Origin: Streptomyces lavendofoliae | GTDB lineage: Bacteria; Actinomycetota; Actinomycetes; Streptomycetales; Streptomycetaceae | NCBI RefSeq assembly: GCF_014649735.1 | Contig: NZ_BMTP01000005.1 | Span: 372,001 to 436,000 of the forward strand | DNA: 64,000 bases | Direction: 5' to 3' | Part shown: piece by piece, positions 21,452-30,148 of the stretch | How positions within the stretch are numbered: position 1 is the first letter of the stretch | How the letters are laid out: each line of letters begins with the position of its first letter | Notes under the pieces: model-generated | What the model was told of the DNA's origin: nothing | The model's database searches: none | What the model saw: only the letters and a program-made list of their open reading frames with translations | Made by a program: the position numbers and the translations under genes

Positions 21452-22651
21452 GTGGAACCGTCCCCCCAGGGATCGCCCGACGGTCCGCCCGAGGGCCCGC
21501 CCCAGGGAGCCGTCCCGCAAGCCGTCCAGGGGGCCGCCCCGCAGGGAGCGCCCCAGGGGGCCGTCCCGCAGGGCTGGCCGCCGCCCCGGCAGGCGTACCC
21601 GCAGACGCCGCCGTTCTACGGCGCGCCCCCGCCGCCGCCGGTGAACGTCAACGGGCTGTCCATCGCCTCCCTCGTCACCGGCATCGTGTGCCTGGTGCCG
21701 CCGCTCGGCATGGTCCTGGGCGGGGTCGCCCTCGGGCAGATCAGGAAGCGGGGCGAGCGGGGCACGGGCATGGCCGTCACGGGCATGGTCCTCTCCCTGG
21801 TGAGCACACTGCTGCTGGTGGCCGGACTGGCCACGGGGGCGTTCCGCGACGTCTCCGACGGCGTGCGGGACGTCGTCGACGAGGCGTCCCGGACGCGCTC
21901 GACCTTCGAGCTGCGCAAGGGCCAGTGCTTCAACAGCCCTGGTGGCGTCGAGGAGGCGGAGGCCGTCGACGTCACGATCGTCGACTGCGCCGAGCCCCAC
22001 GACGGCGAGGTGGCCGGCGGCTTCACGATCGGCGAGTTCGACGCGTGGCCCGGCGACAAGCGCATCGAGCCGGTCGCCGAGCGCCGCTGCGAGGAGCTGA
22101 ACGCCGCCTACGCGCTGGACGGCTGGGCCGTGCCCGACAACGCGTGGATGTACTACTACCAGCCGAGCAAGGAGAGTTGGGCGGTCGGTGACCGGTCGGT
22201 GACCTGCGCCTTCGCCGCCGAGGAGGGCAAGCTCACCGGGTCGGTGCGCAATGACGAGGAGACCCTCGACGAGCACCAGGCCGCCTTCCTGAAGCGGGTC
22301 AACCAGATCGACGCGGCCCTCCTGGAGGAGCCCGAGGCCGATGTCGAGGAGGACCGGAAGGCCAACGTGGCGTGGGCCGCGAAGGTCTCGGAGACCGTGC
22401 GCGCCACGGCCGCCGGACTGCGGGACCACCCGTGGCCGGCCGCCTCGCGCGGTCCGGTGGCCGACCTGGCCGAGGAGCTGGAGGCGGCCGGGAAGCACTG
22501 GGCGAGGATGGCGGCCGCCACGGACCCGGACACCTTCTGGGAGCACTACGAACCCGCGTACGACGCCCTCCCCGCCGACCTGGGCGCGAAGGCGCGCGGT
22601 GCCCTGAAGCTGGACGTCACGCCGCCGGCAGAGGTCACGGCCGATTCCTGA
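21452..22651 (+). CDS. DUF4190 / septum-formation-domain membrane protein
   Basis: A 399-residue protein. It begins with a Pro/Gln/Gly-rich cytoplasmic segment, then a DUF4190 unit of two membrane helices (GLSIASLVTGIVCLVPPLGM and GTGMAVTGMVLSLVSTLLLV), then an extracytoplasmic region with paired cysteines (GQCFNSP, VDCAEPHDGEV, RRCEELN, VTCAFA) that resembles the septum-formation domain seen in mycobacterial and Streptomyces envelope proteins: a conserved Cys-x-x-P-H-D-x-E block. The final part is helical and charged. The GTG start has AGGAG 11 bases upstream. The function is inferred only as envelope-associated. Confidence 0.78.
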   Translation: MEPSPQGSPDGPPEGPPQGAVPQAVQGAAPQGAPQGAVPQGWPPPRQAYPQTPPFYGAPPPPPVNVNGLSIASLVTGIVCLVPPLGMVLGGVALGQIRKRGERGTGMAVTGMVLSLVSTLLLVAGLATGAFRDVSDGVRDVVDEASRTRSTFELRKGQCFNSPGGVEEAEAVDVTIVDCAEPHDGEVAGGFTIGEFDAWPGDKRIEPVAERRCEELNAAYALDGWAVPDNAWMYYYQPSKESWAVGDRSVTCAFAAEEGKLTGSVRNDEETLDEHQAAFLKRVNQIDAALLEEPEADVEEDRKANVAWAAKVSETVRATAAGLRDHPWPAASRGPVADLAEELEAAGKHWARMAAATDPDTFWEHYEPAYDALPADLGAKARGALKLDVTPPAEVTADS

Positions 22652-22853
22652 GCGGCGCGTGGCAGGTCGTTCACGGCGGCGTGGGGCGGCCGGTGCGCGG
22701 GTGGGGCCGGACCCCGGGGTGGCGGGCCGGGGCGGGGCCGCGATGCGGGCGGGCCGGTCCGTGGGGGCCCGAGCGCCGGTTCACGGGGTCGTACCCATGG
22801 TGAGCTGGTACTCAAACGGCCGTCATCACATCGAGTGAAACTCTGGCCCATGC

Positions 22854-22900
22854 TTGCGGTGGGCAACCCACGGTTGCGACTCTGTTGCTGTCTGTCAACC
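22854..22900. promoter_or_regulatory. Overlapping inverted repeats upstream of the gntR gene
   Basis: In the leader of the GntR-family gene are TTGC-N5-GCAA (22854-22866), GTGGG-CAA-CCCAC (22859-22871) and GGTTG...CAACC (22872-22900). Their position right before the regulator suggests an operator used for autoregulation, but I cannot assign the binding protein. Confidence 0.4.
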
Positions 22901-22915
22901 TGATGGGAGTGGCCC

Positions 22916-23668
22916 GTGACCTTCGGTGAGCAGCCCGCTTATCTGCGCGTTGCGAGCGATCTCCGGGAGAAGATCGTCAATGGCTCGCTCCCGCCCCACA
23001 CCCGGCTGCCCTCGCAGGCCCGCATCCGCGAGGAGTACGGCGTCTCGGACACCGTCGCGCTGGAGGCCCGGAAGGTGCTGATGGCCGAGGGGCTCGTCGA
23101 GGGCCGCTCGGGGTCGGGGACCTACGTCCGGGAGCGACCCGTGCCACGCCGGATCGCCCGCTCCGGCTTCGGCCTGACGGCAGGGGCGAACCCCTTCCGG
23201 CAGGAGCAGGCCGCCGAGGGCGCGCGCGGCACCTGGGAGTCCCGCAGCGAGCAGGAGCCGGCGAGCGCCGCCGTCGCGGAGCGCCTCGGCATCGAGCCGG
23301 GGGACCGGGTGATGCGCACGCGGTACGTCTTCCGGGACGCGGGGGAGCCGATGATGCTCTCCACCTCCTGGGAGCCGCTCGCCGTCACCGGCCGCACCCC
23401 GGTGATGCTGCCCGAGGAGGGGCCGCTGGGCGGCTGCGGGGTCGTCGAGCGGATGGCCGCGATCGACGTCGTCGTGGACAACGTGGTGGAGGAGGTCGGC
23501 GCGCGCCCGGGGCTGGCCGAGGAGCTCCTGACGCTGGGAGGGGTGCCGGGGCACGTCGTGATGGTGGTGGAGCGGACCTATTACGCGTCGGGGAGGGCGG
23601 TCGAGACGGCCGACGTGGTCGTGCCGGCCGACCGCTACCGCATCGCCTACCACCTTCCGGTGCGGTGA
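22916..23668 (+). CDS. GntR-family transcriptional regulator (HutC/UTRA type)
   Basis: A 250-residue regulator. Residues ~7-72 are the winged helix-turn-helix (YLRVASDLREKIVNGSLPPH, LPSQARIREEYGVSDTVALE, LMAEGLVEGRSGSGTYV). The rest is a UTRA ligand-binding domain (EPGDRVMRTRYVFRDAGEPMML to the final DRYRIAYHLPVR). HutC-type regulators usually repress transport or catabolic genes and bind small sugars, amino acids or related effectors. The serine/threonine contact that is usually at VSDTVALEA reads normally. No obvious target operon adjoins it. The GTG start is preceded by GGGAG at seven bases. Confidence 0.92.
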   Translation: MTFGEQPAYLRVASDLREKIVNGSLPPHTRLPSQARIREEYGVSDTVALEARKVLMAEGLVEGRSGSGTYVRERPVPRRIARSGFGLTAGANPFRQEQAAEGARGTWESRSEQEPASAAVAERLGIEPGDRVMRTRYVFRDAGEPMMLSTSWEPLAVTGRTPVMLPEEGPLGGCGVVERMAAIDVVVDNVVEEVGARPGLAEELLTLGGVPGHVVMVVERTYYASGRAVETADVVVPADRYRIAYHLPVR

Positions 23669-23703
23669 CCGGGCGGCGGAGTGGCCCGGTGGCGGAGTGG
23701 TCC

Positions 23704-23793
23704 GGCTCACGGGTCAACGGCTGACGGGGCGACGGCTCACGGGTCAACGGCTGACGGGGCGACGGCTCACGGGTCAACGGCTGACGGGGCGAC
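23704..23793. repeat. Tandem repeat, three perfect 30-bp copies
   Basis: The unit starting GGCTCACGGGTCAACGGCTG is repeated exactly at 23704, 23734 and 23764, with a degenerate fourth part to about 23820. It is downstream of the gntR stop and is not coding in any convincing way. Confidence 0.9.
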
Positions 23794-23890
23794 GGGGCGA
23801 CGGCTGACGGCCTCACGGGTGCTCGGCCGAGCGTCCGGCCGTCGGGCGTCCCGTCCCGGTCAGCATGGGGGACGCGGTGCCCTGTGGTCC

Positions 23891-23926
23891 GCAAGGGGGC
23901 GCACCCGGACGGGTGCGCCCCCTTGC
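23891..23926. terminator. Very stable hairpin downstream of the gntR region
   Basis: A perfect 16-bp stem with a four-base loop (arms 23891-23906 and 23911-23926, GCAAGGGGGCGCACCC). It is more than 200 bases after the gntR stop and isolates it from the SPOR-like gene. The region from 23927 to 24070 holds the putative promoter of that gene (a TAGGCT box near 23995). Confidence 0.75.
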
Positions 23927-24070
23927 CGCACCGATTCCCTGGCCGGATGCGTGCCTCTTCGTAAAAACACGTATCCGCTCCGTAAAGGTCTGGCGTAGGC
24001 TCAGGCATATGCGGATCGCTGTTTCGTGTGGATGCTTAGAAGCGTGCAGGCCGGCGGAGGGTGAGGCGTG

Positions 24071-24250
24071 ATGAGTGAGAGTGGCGCGGTCCTTCCCTGG
24101 CTGGTGATCCGGCAGGACGACAACGGCAACCACTACCGGGTGGGCAGGTACGCGACGAGGGACGAGGCGCAGCAGATCGCCGACAGTCTCGATACGAGCG
24201 GCCCCGAGCAGCTCTACTGGGTGGAGCGCGTGGGCCAGCCCGCGACCTGA
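24071..24250 (+). CDS. Small SPOR-like domain protein
   Basis: A 59-residue protein, sequence core LPWLVIRQDDNGNHYRVGRY and ATRDEAQQIADSLD, resembling a minimal SPOR fold (a YRV strand followed by a DEAQxxADxL helix), a family often tied to peptidoglycan or septal binding. There is no signal peptide or membrane segment, so here it is more likely a cytoplasmic small protein. GTG (24068) and ATG (24071) are adjacent starts; GGAGG at 24056-24060 fits both. It is conserved in Streptomyces as far as I recall; the role is unknown. Confidence 0.72.
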   Translation: MSESGAVLPWLVIRQDDNGNHYRVGRYATRDEAQQIADSLDTSGPEQLYWVERVGQPAT

Positions 24251-24292
24251 CCGCACCGGGGCGCCGCCCCGCCGCGCGTTACGCTCCGGCGC

Positions 24293-24706
24293 ATGACAGA
24301 TCGTGTGGTGGTGGCCGGGGCCGTCTTCGACGAGGGGCGGCTGCTGGCCGCGCGCCGCAGCGCCCCGCCGGAGCTGGCCGGCCGCTGGGAGCTGCCCGGC
24401 GGCAAGCTGGAACCGGGCGAGACCGCGCCGCAGGCCCTGGTCCGCGAGCTGCGCGAGGAACTGGGCGTGGAGACCGAGCCGGGTGAACGGATCCCCGGTG
24501 AATGGCCGCTGGCGCCCGGCTACGTACTCCAGGTGTGGACCGCCAGGCTCCTCTCCGGTGAGCCCAGCCCCTTGCAGGACCACGACGAGCTGCGGTGGCT
24601 GGCGCGGCACGAACTGGACAGCGTCGACTGGCTGGATCAGGACCGTCCCGCCGTCGCGGAGGCCGCCCGCCGGTTCCCCGGCGAGCATCCGGGCAACCGC
24701 TCCTGA
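24293..24706 (+). CDS. Nudix hydrolase, MutT-like
   Basis: A 137-residue Nudix protein. The Nudix box GX5EX7REUXEEXGU is complete: GKLEPGETAPQALVRELREE followed by LGV (about residues 40-62). The WELPGGKLEPGE context and length resemble the (deoxy)nucleoside triphosphate pyrophosphatases of the MutT group, which sanitise oxidised nucleotides such as 8-oxo-dGTP; the exact substrate cannot be read from the sequence. The ATG has no Shine-Dalgarno but a TACGCT box seven bases upstream, suggesting a leaderless start. It follows the SPOR-like gene by 42 bases. Confidence 0.88.
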   Translation: MTDRVVVAGAVFDEGRLLAARRSAPPELAGRWELPGGKLEPGETAPQALVRELREELGVETEPGERIPGEWPLAPGYVLQVWTARLLSGEPSPLQDHDELRWLARHELDSVDWLDQDRPAVAEAARRFPGEHPGNRS

Positions 24707-24708
24707 CG

Positions 24709-24820
24709 GACCGCCGACCGCCGGACCGCCGGGACCGCCGCCCGCCGGACCGCCGACCGCGGGACCGCCGGGACCGCCGCCCGCCGGACCGCCGACCGCG
24801 GGACCGCCGGGATCGCCGGA
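24709..24820. repeat. Tandem repeat, 39-bp unit, about 2.9 copies
   Basis: The unit beginning GACCGCCGACCG recurs at 24709, 24748 and 24787 with few changes. It follows the Nudix stop immediately. The remaining ~420 bases to 25240 are GC-rich without a gene that I can support. Confidence 0.8.
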
Positions 24821-25240
24821 CGCGTCGTGCCGCCGTGCCACCGATGCGGCGGCCCGTGGGCGGGGACGACATGGGGGCGCCGTCCCGCACGCCGCACGGC
24901 GTGTCCGTACCTCGGGCCGTGCCGCGAGCCCGGGCCGCCCGGCCCCGGCCGCCCTCCGCGGGTCCGGGACGCCGGCCCCGTCCGCACGGACCCCGCCCCC
25001 GCCGCCCCCCGGCGGCCCGGCCGCCGCGAGGGGCACCGGTGGCATCGGGGGCACGGGGAGCGACCGGGGACCCGATGGCTGTACCGGAGTACGCCGGGGT
25101 GCGCCGGCGGGAGGGGATGACAGGGGGTCGGTGGGGAGCGCGAGACCGGGGTGTACGCCGTTCGTGCCACGATGCGCCTGCGATGGCGATAGCCCGCCCG
25201 CAATTTCGGGTATGTGCTGATTAACCCACCCAAATAGGAC

Positions 25241-25693
25241 GTGGGTCCGCCGCTGGGTCTGGAAGTGGTCGGCGTGATCGACATCGAGGGCGAGTGCGCC
25301 GAGTGGATCTTCCCTGCCGAGCTCGACGCCGTACGCGCCGCCCGTCACGCGGTACGTGACGCACTGCGCGGCTGGCGGCTCGACCCGGCGACCGTCGACG
25401 TGACGGTCCTGCTGGTGAGCGAGCTGGTGACCAATTCTCTGCGCTACGCCTGCGGCCCCATCGGCGTCCGGCTGCTGCGGCTCCCGCCCGACGAAGGGGC
25501 CTTCCCGTCCTCGCCGGCGCTCCTCGTCGAGGTGTCCGATCCGCTCCCGGACCCTCCCCTGGAACGGCCTGCCGGACCGGACGACGAGGGCGGACGGGGA
25601 CTGCAGCTGGTCGCCTGCTCCGCCCGCCGCTGGGGGACTCGAAAGGGCAGGTCGGGAAAGACGGTGTGGTTCGAGCTGGCCCTGCCTGGTTAG
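25241..25693 (+). CDS. Stand-alone histidine-kinase-like ATPase (anti-sigma factor type)
   Basis: A 150-residue HATPase_c_2 domain like the RsbW/SpoIIAB anti-sigma kinases. The N-box is VLLVSELVTNSLRYACG and the glycine-rich lid is DDEGGRGLQLV; the sequence ends RSGKTVWFELALPG. Such proteins bind a sigma factor or phosphorylate an anti-anti-sigma protein. Its C-terminal half closely resembles the last domain of the next gene (VSELVTNALRYGEG, EGGRGLQLVGLLS, GKTVWFELALP), so the pair looks like a local duplication. GTG at 25241 is given; GTG at 25274 (VIDIEGECAEW) is an alternative that would give a more usual length. It sits about 150 bases before the phosphatase gene. Confidence 0.85.
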   Translation: MGPPLGLEVVGVIDIEGECAEWIFPAELDAVRAARHAVRDALRGWRLDPATVDVTVLLVSELVTNSLRYACGPIGVRLLRLPPDEGAFPSSPALLVEVSDPLPDPPLERPAGPDDEGGRGLQLVACSARRWGTRKGRSGKTVWFELALPG

Positions 25694-25841
25694 AAGAGGG
25701 AAGGGACAACGATCACCTTCGGGCTCGGCTCAAAACGAACGAGACCACCCTGTGATCGTGAACGGCGTGCCGCCGGGGGCCGTAGTGCTGAATACTGCGG
25801 GAATGGCCGGTCCGGTGCGGTGAGCTGGAGGGGACGGTCGC

Positions 25842-28379
25842 GTGAGCGAGATATCTGAGACGGCGAACAGCGTCGTGTGGCAGAGCAGTCCACCTGGCTC
25901 GATCTACGACTACATCAGAGTCGCCTCCTTCTCGATCGGCCCCGACGGGCTGGTCGACCAGTGGAGTCTTCGCGCCGCCGACCTGTTCGGCATCAGCGCC
26001 GAGGAGGTCAGGGGCAAGGACCCGGTCGAGGCGTTCATGCCCGCCGAGCTGCGCCCGCGCGGCCACCGCAAGGTCTCCGAGATCCTCGACGGCAAGGAGT
26101 GGACCGGCCTGGTCCCCTTCCGTATGCCGGGGGAACAGAGGCCGCGCGGGATCGCCGAGGTCTACGTGATGCCGAGCGAGACCGAACGCGGCGAGAAGGC
26201 CGCGCTCTGCATCGTCGTCGACGTCCGCGCGCTGCGGCGGATCGAGACGGACCTCGCCGCCTCGCAGGCCATTTTCGGACAATCTCCTTTCGGCTTCCTG
26301 CTGTTCGACACCGACCTGACGGTCAGGCGGGCCAACGAGCGCTTCGCGACCGTCTTCGGCGGCTCCGCCGAGGACCACCGTGGCCGCACCGTCCACGACT
26401 ACCTCTCCCGCCCCGAGGCCGAGCGGATGACCGCCGCGCTGCGCCGGGTCCTGGAGACCGGTGAGTCCGTCACCGACCTCGAACTGACCGGTGCGGTGCC
26501 CGGCAGCACCGACCGCCGGCACTGGTCGGTCAACCTCTACCGGGTGCACAGCGGATCGGGCCGGCCCGTCGGCGTCGCCGGCCTCGGCATCGACGTCACC
26601 CGCCGTCAGATGGCCGCCCGCGAGGCCGCCAGCGCCCGGCGCAACCTGGCCCTCCTCAACGAGGCCGGCGCCCGCATAGGCAACAGCCTGGACCTGGAGA
26701 CCACCGCCCGCGAACTCCTCGACGTCGCCGTGCCCGGGTTCTGCGACCTCGCCTCCGTCGACCTGTACCAAGGGCTGCTCAGCGGCGTCGAGGCGCCGCC
26801 GGGACGCGCCGACGGAGCCAGCGCCGAACTGCGCCGGGTCGCCTTCGCCAGCGCCGTGTCCGACGCCCCGCTGCTGAACCCCCGCACCGCTCCCGGATGC
26901 TGCGAGGCGGCCCCGATAGACGTCGGCGCCCTCCACCGCTACCCCTTCAACTCCCCCTGCGCCGACGCCCTGCGCACCGGCCGGCCGAGCGCGATGCCCG
27001 GAGCGGAGGGCAGCCTCGTCCAGTCGACGCTCGTCGTGCCGATGGTGGCGCACGACACCGTCGTCGGCCTGGTGCAGTTCTCCCGCACCAAGGGCAGCGA
27101 ACCGTTCGGCGAACGGGACCGGGCGCTCGCCGCCGAGCTGGCCGCCCGCGCGGCGGTCTGCATCGACAACGCCCGCCTCTACCGGCGGGAGCACGAGCGG
27201 GCCCTCATCCTCCAGCGCAGCCTCCTGCCGCCCGGCGACCCGGAGGCCGCCGGCCTGGACATCGCCTGCCGCTACCTGCCCGGCAACACCGCCACGGAGG
27301 TCGGGGGCGACTGGTTCGACGTCATCCAGCTGCCCGGCCACCGCACCGCCCTGGTCGTCGGCGACGTCATGGGGCGCGGACTGCGGGCGGCCGTCGCCAT
27401 GGGCGAACTGCGCACCGCCGTACGCACCCTGGCCCAGCTCGACCTGGAGCCGGCCGAGGTCCTCTCCCACCTCGACGAGATCGCCCGTGGCCTCGGCACC
27501 CCCGGAGGCGGCCAGGCATCGCGGGTCGCCGACACGGCGCGCGGCCCGGAGCTGTCCGAGGTCTACCTCGCGACCTGCGTCTACGCCGTGTACGACTCGG
27601 TCACCCGCCGCTGTACGTTCGCCAACGCCGGCCACCTGCCGCCGGTGCTGGTCGAACCGGGCGAGGCCGCGCTGCTGCTCGACGTACCGCCGGGGATGCC
27701 CCTGGGCGTCGGCGGCGAACCCTTCGAGGAGGTCGAGGTCGAACTCCCCGAGGGCGCGCTGCTCGCCCTCTACACCGACGGGCTCGTCGAGTCCCGCGAC
27801 CATCCCCTCGACGAGGGCCTGGAGGCTTTCCGCAGCGCGCTGACCGACCCGGTCCGGCCGCTGGAGGACGTCTGCGACCACGTGCTGGACTCCCTGAACA
27901 CCCGGCACGGCGAGGACGACATCGCCCTGCTGATGGCCCGTATCCAGGGGCTGCCGACCGAGGCCGTCGGCGACTGGCGGCTGCCCCGCGAGCCGCGTTC
28001 GGTGGGCCGCGCCCGGGAGCTGGCCCGGGCGCAGCTGACGGCCTGGGACCTCGAAGCGCTCGTCGACACGGTCGAACTGCTGGTCAGCGAACTGGTCACC
28101 AACGCGCTGCGCTACGGCGAGGGGGAGATACGGCTGCGGCTGCTGCGCGACCGCACGCTCGTCTGCGAGGTGTGGGACGCGGGTCTGGTGCAGCCCCGGC
28201 GGCGCCGGGCCCGCGACACCGACGAGGGCGGCCGGGGGCTCCAGCTGGTCGGTCTGCTCAGCGCGGGCTGGGGGTCGCGCCGTACGCCGCGCGGCAAGAC
28301 GGTCTGGTTCGAGCTGGCCCTGCCGGACGGCGACGCCACCGCGGAGCCGACCGTCGACCAGTTGCTCAGCATGTTCTGA
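25842..28379 (+). CDS. PAS-PAS-GAF-PP2C-HATPase regulatory phosphatase (SpoIIE/RsbU family)
   Basis: An 845-residue multi-domain signalling protein. Order: PAS (~25-125; SIGPDGLVDQWSLRAADLFG), second PAS (~140-265; GFLLFDTDLTVRRANERFA), GAF (~270-450), SpoIIE-type PP2C phosphatase (~455-690; starts LILQRSLLPP, with EVGGDWFD near 485 and VGDVMGRGL near 505), and a C-terminal HATPase (~715-835; VSELVTNALRYGE near 747). Acidic residues needed for the two metal ions of PP2C are present in GGDWFDV and VGDVMGRG. It would dephosphorylate an anti-sigma antagonist in response to a signal sensed by PAS/GAF, while its own kinase-like domain could phosphorylate or bind partners. GTG start; no sigma factor gene is next to it. 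Confidence 0.92.
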   Translation: MSEISETANSVVWQSSPPGSIYDYIRVASFSIGPDGLVDQWSLRAADLFGISAEEVRGKDPVEAFMPAELRPRGHRKVSEILDGKEWTGLVPFRMPGEQRPRGIAEVYVMPSETERGEKAALCIVVDVRALRRIETDLAASQAIFGQSPFGFLLFDTDLTVRRANERFATVFGGSAEDHRGRTVHDYLSRPEAERMTAALRRVLETGESVTDLELTGAVPGSTDRRHWSVNLYRVHSGSGRPVGVAGLGIDVTRRQMAAREAASARRNLALLNEAGARIGNSLDLETTARELLDVAVPGFCDLASVDLYQGLLSGVEAPPGRADGASAELRRVAFASAVSDAPLLNPRTAPGCCEAAPIDVGALHRYPFNSPCADALRTGRPSAMPGAEGSLVQSTLVVPMVAHDTVVGLVQFSRTKGSEPFGERDRALAAELAARAAVCIDNARLYRREHERALILQRSLLPPGDPEAAGLDIACRYLPGNTATEVGGDWFDVIQLPGHRTALVVGDVMGRGLRAAVAMGELRTAVRTLAQLDLEPAEVLSHLDEIARGLGTPGGGQASRVADTARGPELSEVYLATCVYAVYDSVTRRCTFANAGHLPPVLVEPGEAALLLDVPPGMPLGVGGEPFEEVEVELPEGALLALYTDGLVESRDHPLDEGLEAFRSALTDPVRPLEDVCDHVLDSLNTRHGEDDIALLMARIQGLPTEAVGDWRLPREPRSVGRARELARAQLTAWDLEALVDTVELLVSELVTNALRYGEGEIRLRLLRDRTLVCEVWDAGLVQPRRRRARDTDEGGRGLQLVGLLSAGWGSRRTPRGKTVWFELALPDGDATAEPTVDQLLSMF

Positions 28380-28459
28380 CACCGGTGGCCCTCCCCGGGG
28401 GAGCGGGCGGGCCGGGGGGGAGCGGGCGGGCCGGCCCCCGCCGCTCCGCCGCCCAGCGC

Positions 28460-30148
28460 TCAGCCGTTCCCGGAGTCGCCGCCGAGCACCGCACCGCCTG
28501 GCCCCCCCCGTGCCGGCCCGTCGTCAGGCGCCCGCCCGGGCGGGCCGCCGGGGCCGTGGGCGTCCGCCTCGCCGTCCGTAGCCCGGTCCCCGTGACCGGC
28601 CCGGTCCCCACCCGGGCCCCGGTACCGCGCGGCCCCGTCTCCGTCCCGCGCGGCCCCGTCTCCGTACCGGGCCACGTCCTGCTCCGCCAGGCCGCGCGCC
28701 TGCCGGGCCAGCGCGTCCGCCCGCCGCGCCTCGGCCGCCGCGTCCCGTGCGTCCGCGCCCCCGCGCGCGCCCCGCTCCGCCACCGCCGCCGCCAGGTCAC
28801 GCGCCCGGGCCAGGAGGCGGTCCGCCTCCGCCAGCCGGGTGCGGGCCCGGGCACCCACCGCGCCCCGGTGCGTCGCGATGTGGTCCGCCGCCGCCCCGAC
28901 GGCGGAGCCGGCGGTGAGCAGCGCGTGGCCGAGGAGCGCCCGCGCGCGCCGCGTCCCCCGCTCGTCGTCCCGTACGCCCGCCAGCGCCTCGTCCAGCGCG
29001 GCGTCCGCCTCCGCGATCCGGCGCAGCGCGTCGATCGGGTCGTACCGTCCGGCCGCCGGCGCACGGCGTACGTCGGTGACGACCGACTCGGCGCGCGCGG
29101 CCGGGCCGCGCAGATCGGCGGTCGGCGCGGGTACCCCTTCCGCCGCGTCCACCGACGCACCGGCGGCGGCGAGGTCCTCCTCCGCGTCGGCGAGGGCGAC
29201 CGGCAGCCTGCCCGCCGCCTCCGCCAGTTCCCCGGCGTGCCGGTCCACGGCGTCGACGAGCCGCGCCGCTTGGGCGAGGGCGCCCTCGGCGGCCCGCACG
29301 TCGGCCGCCGCGGCGGCGGTGTCGCCGCCCTCCACCGCCCGCCGCGCCCGTTCGAGGCGGGCCGAGGCGAACAGCAGCCGCTCCCTGGCCCGTTCGACGC
29401 CGCCCGCGACGGGCGCGGCGGCCGACTCCGCGTACCGCTCCCGCATCGCGACGAGCACGGCGTCCGCCAGGTCCGCCCGCCCGCTCACCTCCCGGAACGC
29501 CGAATCCGCCGCGGCGAGGGCCTCGGGCGCCGTCCGCTCCGGGGCGCGCAACGGGTCGAAGGCGTCCGCATCGGCGTCCAGCCGCCGGCCGGCGTCGCCG
29601 CAGCGCACGATGATCTCCTCCAGCGTCCGGCGGTGCGCCGCCCCGTCCTCCGGGGGCGCGTCGTCGAGCCGCTGCCGGAGCCGGAAGGCCTCGGTGAGCT
29701 CGGCCCGGGCGTACGCCACCGCCTCCGCGTACGGACGCGCCGCCTCCTTCCCGGACCGGGCGGTGGCGAATCCCAGTGCCTCCTCGCCCGTCCGGACGGC
29801 GTCGTCCGTGTCGACGAGCGCCTGCCACGCGCGGGCCCCGAGTTCTTCCAGGGTGGGCCCCGGGGGCGCATCCCACCGGTCCGGCCCGCCGTGCGGCGTG
29901 GTGCGTGTGGTGGTGCGCCGGCGGCGCTTGGCGTATGTGTACGCCGCGACCGCGCCGGCCGCGACCAGCATCCCCACGGGGAGGACGAGGTCGGTGGCCG
30001 AGCCCTGTCCGCCGCCCGGCCCGGCGGCGGCCGTCCGGGCGGCAGCGACCCCGGCGGTCGCGACCGCGCCGGGCAGGACCAGCGAGCACGCCGTGATCAG
30101 GGTGCCGAGGAGTGCAGCGAGACAGGACCGAGTGGCTCCACGCGTCAC
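28460..30148 (-). CDS. Two-pass membrane protein with long coiled-coil tail, TPM domain apparently missing
   Basis: A 562-residue protein. It starts MTRGATRSCLAALLGTLITA, a signal-like hydrophobic segment, then a ~25-residue Gly/Ala linker, a second helix (LVLPVGMLVAAGAVAAYTYA), a KRRRR stop-transfer and then ~450 charged, Ala/Glu/Arg-rich residues (PTLEELGARAWQALVDTDDA; LRRIAEADAALDEALAGVRD) likely helical. I recall Streptomyces relatives with the same second helix and tail but with an extracytoplasmic TPM domain of ~130 residues between the two helices; here only the linker remains. The C-terminus also lacks the Gly-rich tail. GTG at 30148 has a TAGCCT box seven bases before it, indicating a leaderless start. 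The role is unknown. Confidence 0.75.
   Translation of the reverse strand: MTRGATRSCLAALLGTLITACSLVLPGAVATAGVAAARTAAAGPGGGQGSATDLVLPVGMLVAAGAVAAYTYAKRRRRTTTRTTPHGGPDRWDAPPGPTLEELGARAWQALVDTDDAVRTGEEALGFATARSGKEAARPYAEAVAYARAELTEAFRLRQRLDDAPPEDGAAHRRTLEEIIVRCGDAGRRLDADADAFDPLRAPERTAPEALAAADSAFREVSGRADLADAVLVAMRERYAESAAAPVAGGVERARERLLFASARLERARRAVEGGDTAAAAADVRAAEGALAQAARLVDAVDRHAGELAEAAGRLPVALADAEEDLAAAGASVDAAEGVPAPTADLRGPAARAESVVTDVRRAPAAGRYDPIDALRRIAEADAALDEALAGVRDDERGTRRARALLGHALLTAGSAVGAAADHIATHRGAVGARARTRLAEADRLLARARDLAAAVAERGARGGADARDAAAEARRADALARQARGLAEQDVARYGDGAARDGDGAARYRGPGGDRAGHGDRATDGEADAHGPGGPPGRAPDDGPARGGPGGAVLGGDSGNG

Noticed and set aside
23704..23820. Possible CRISPR-like array
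   Set aside because: The 30-bp copies are directly adjacent, with no unique spacers, and no cas genes are present.
24827..25220. Open frames in the 420 bases after the 39-bp repeats
   Set aside because: Compositionally low-complexity; no start signals or known domain.
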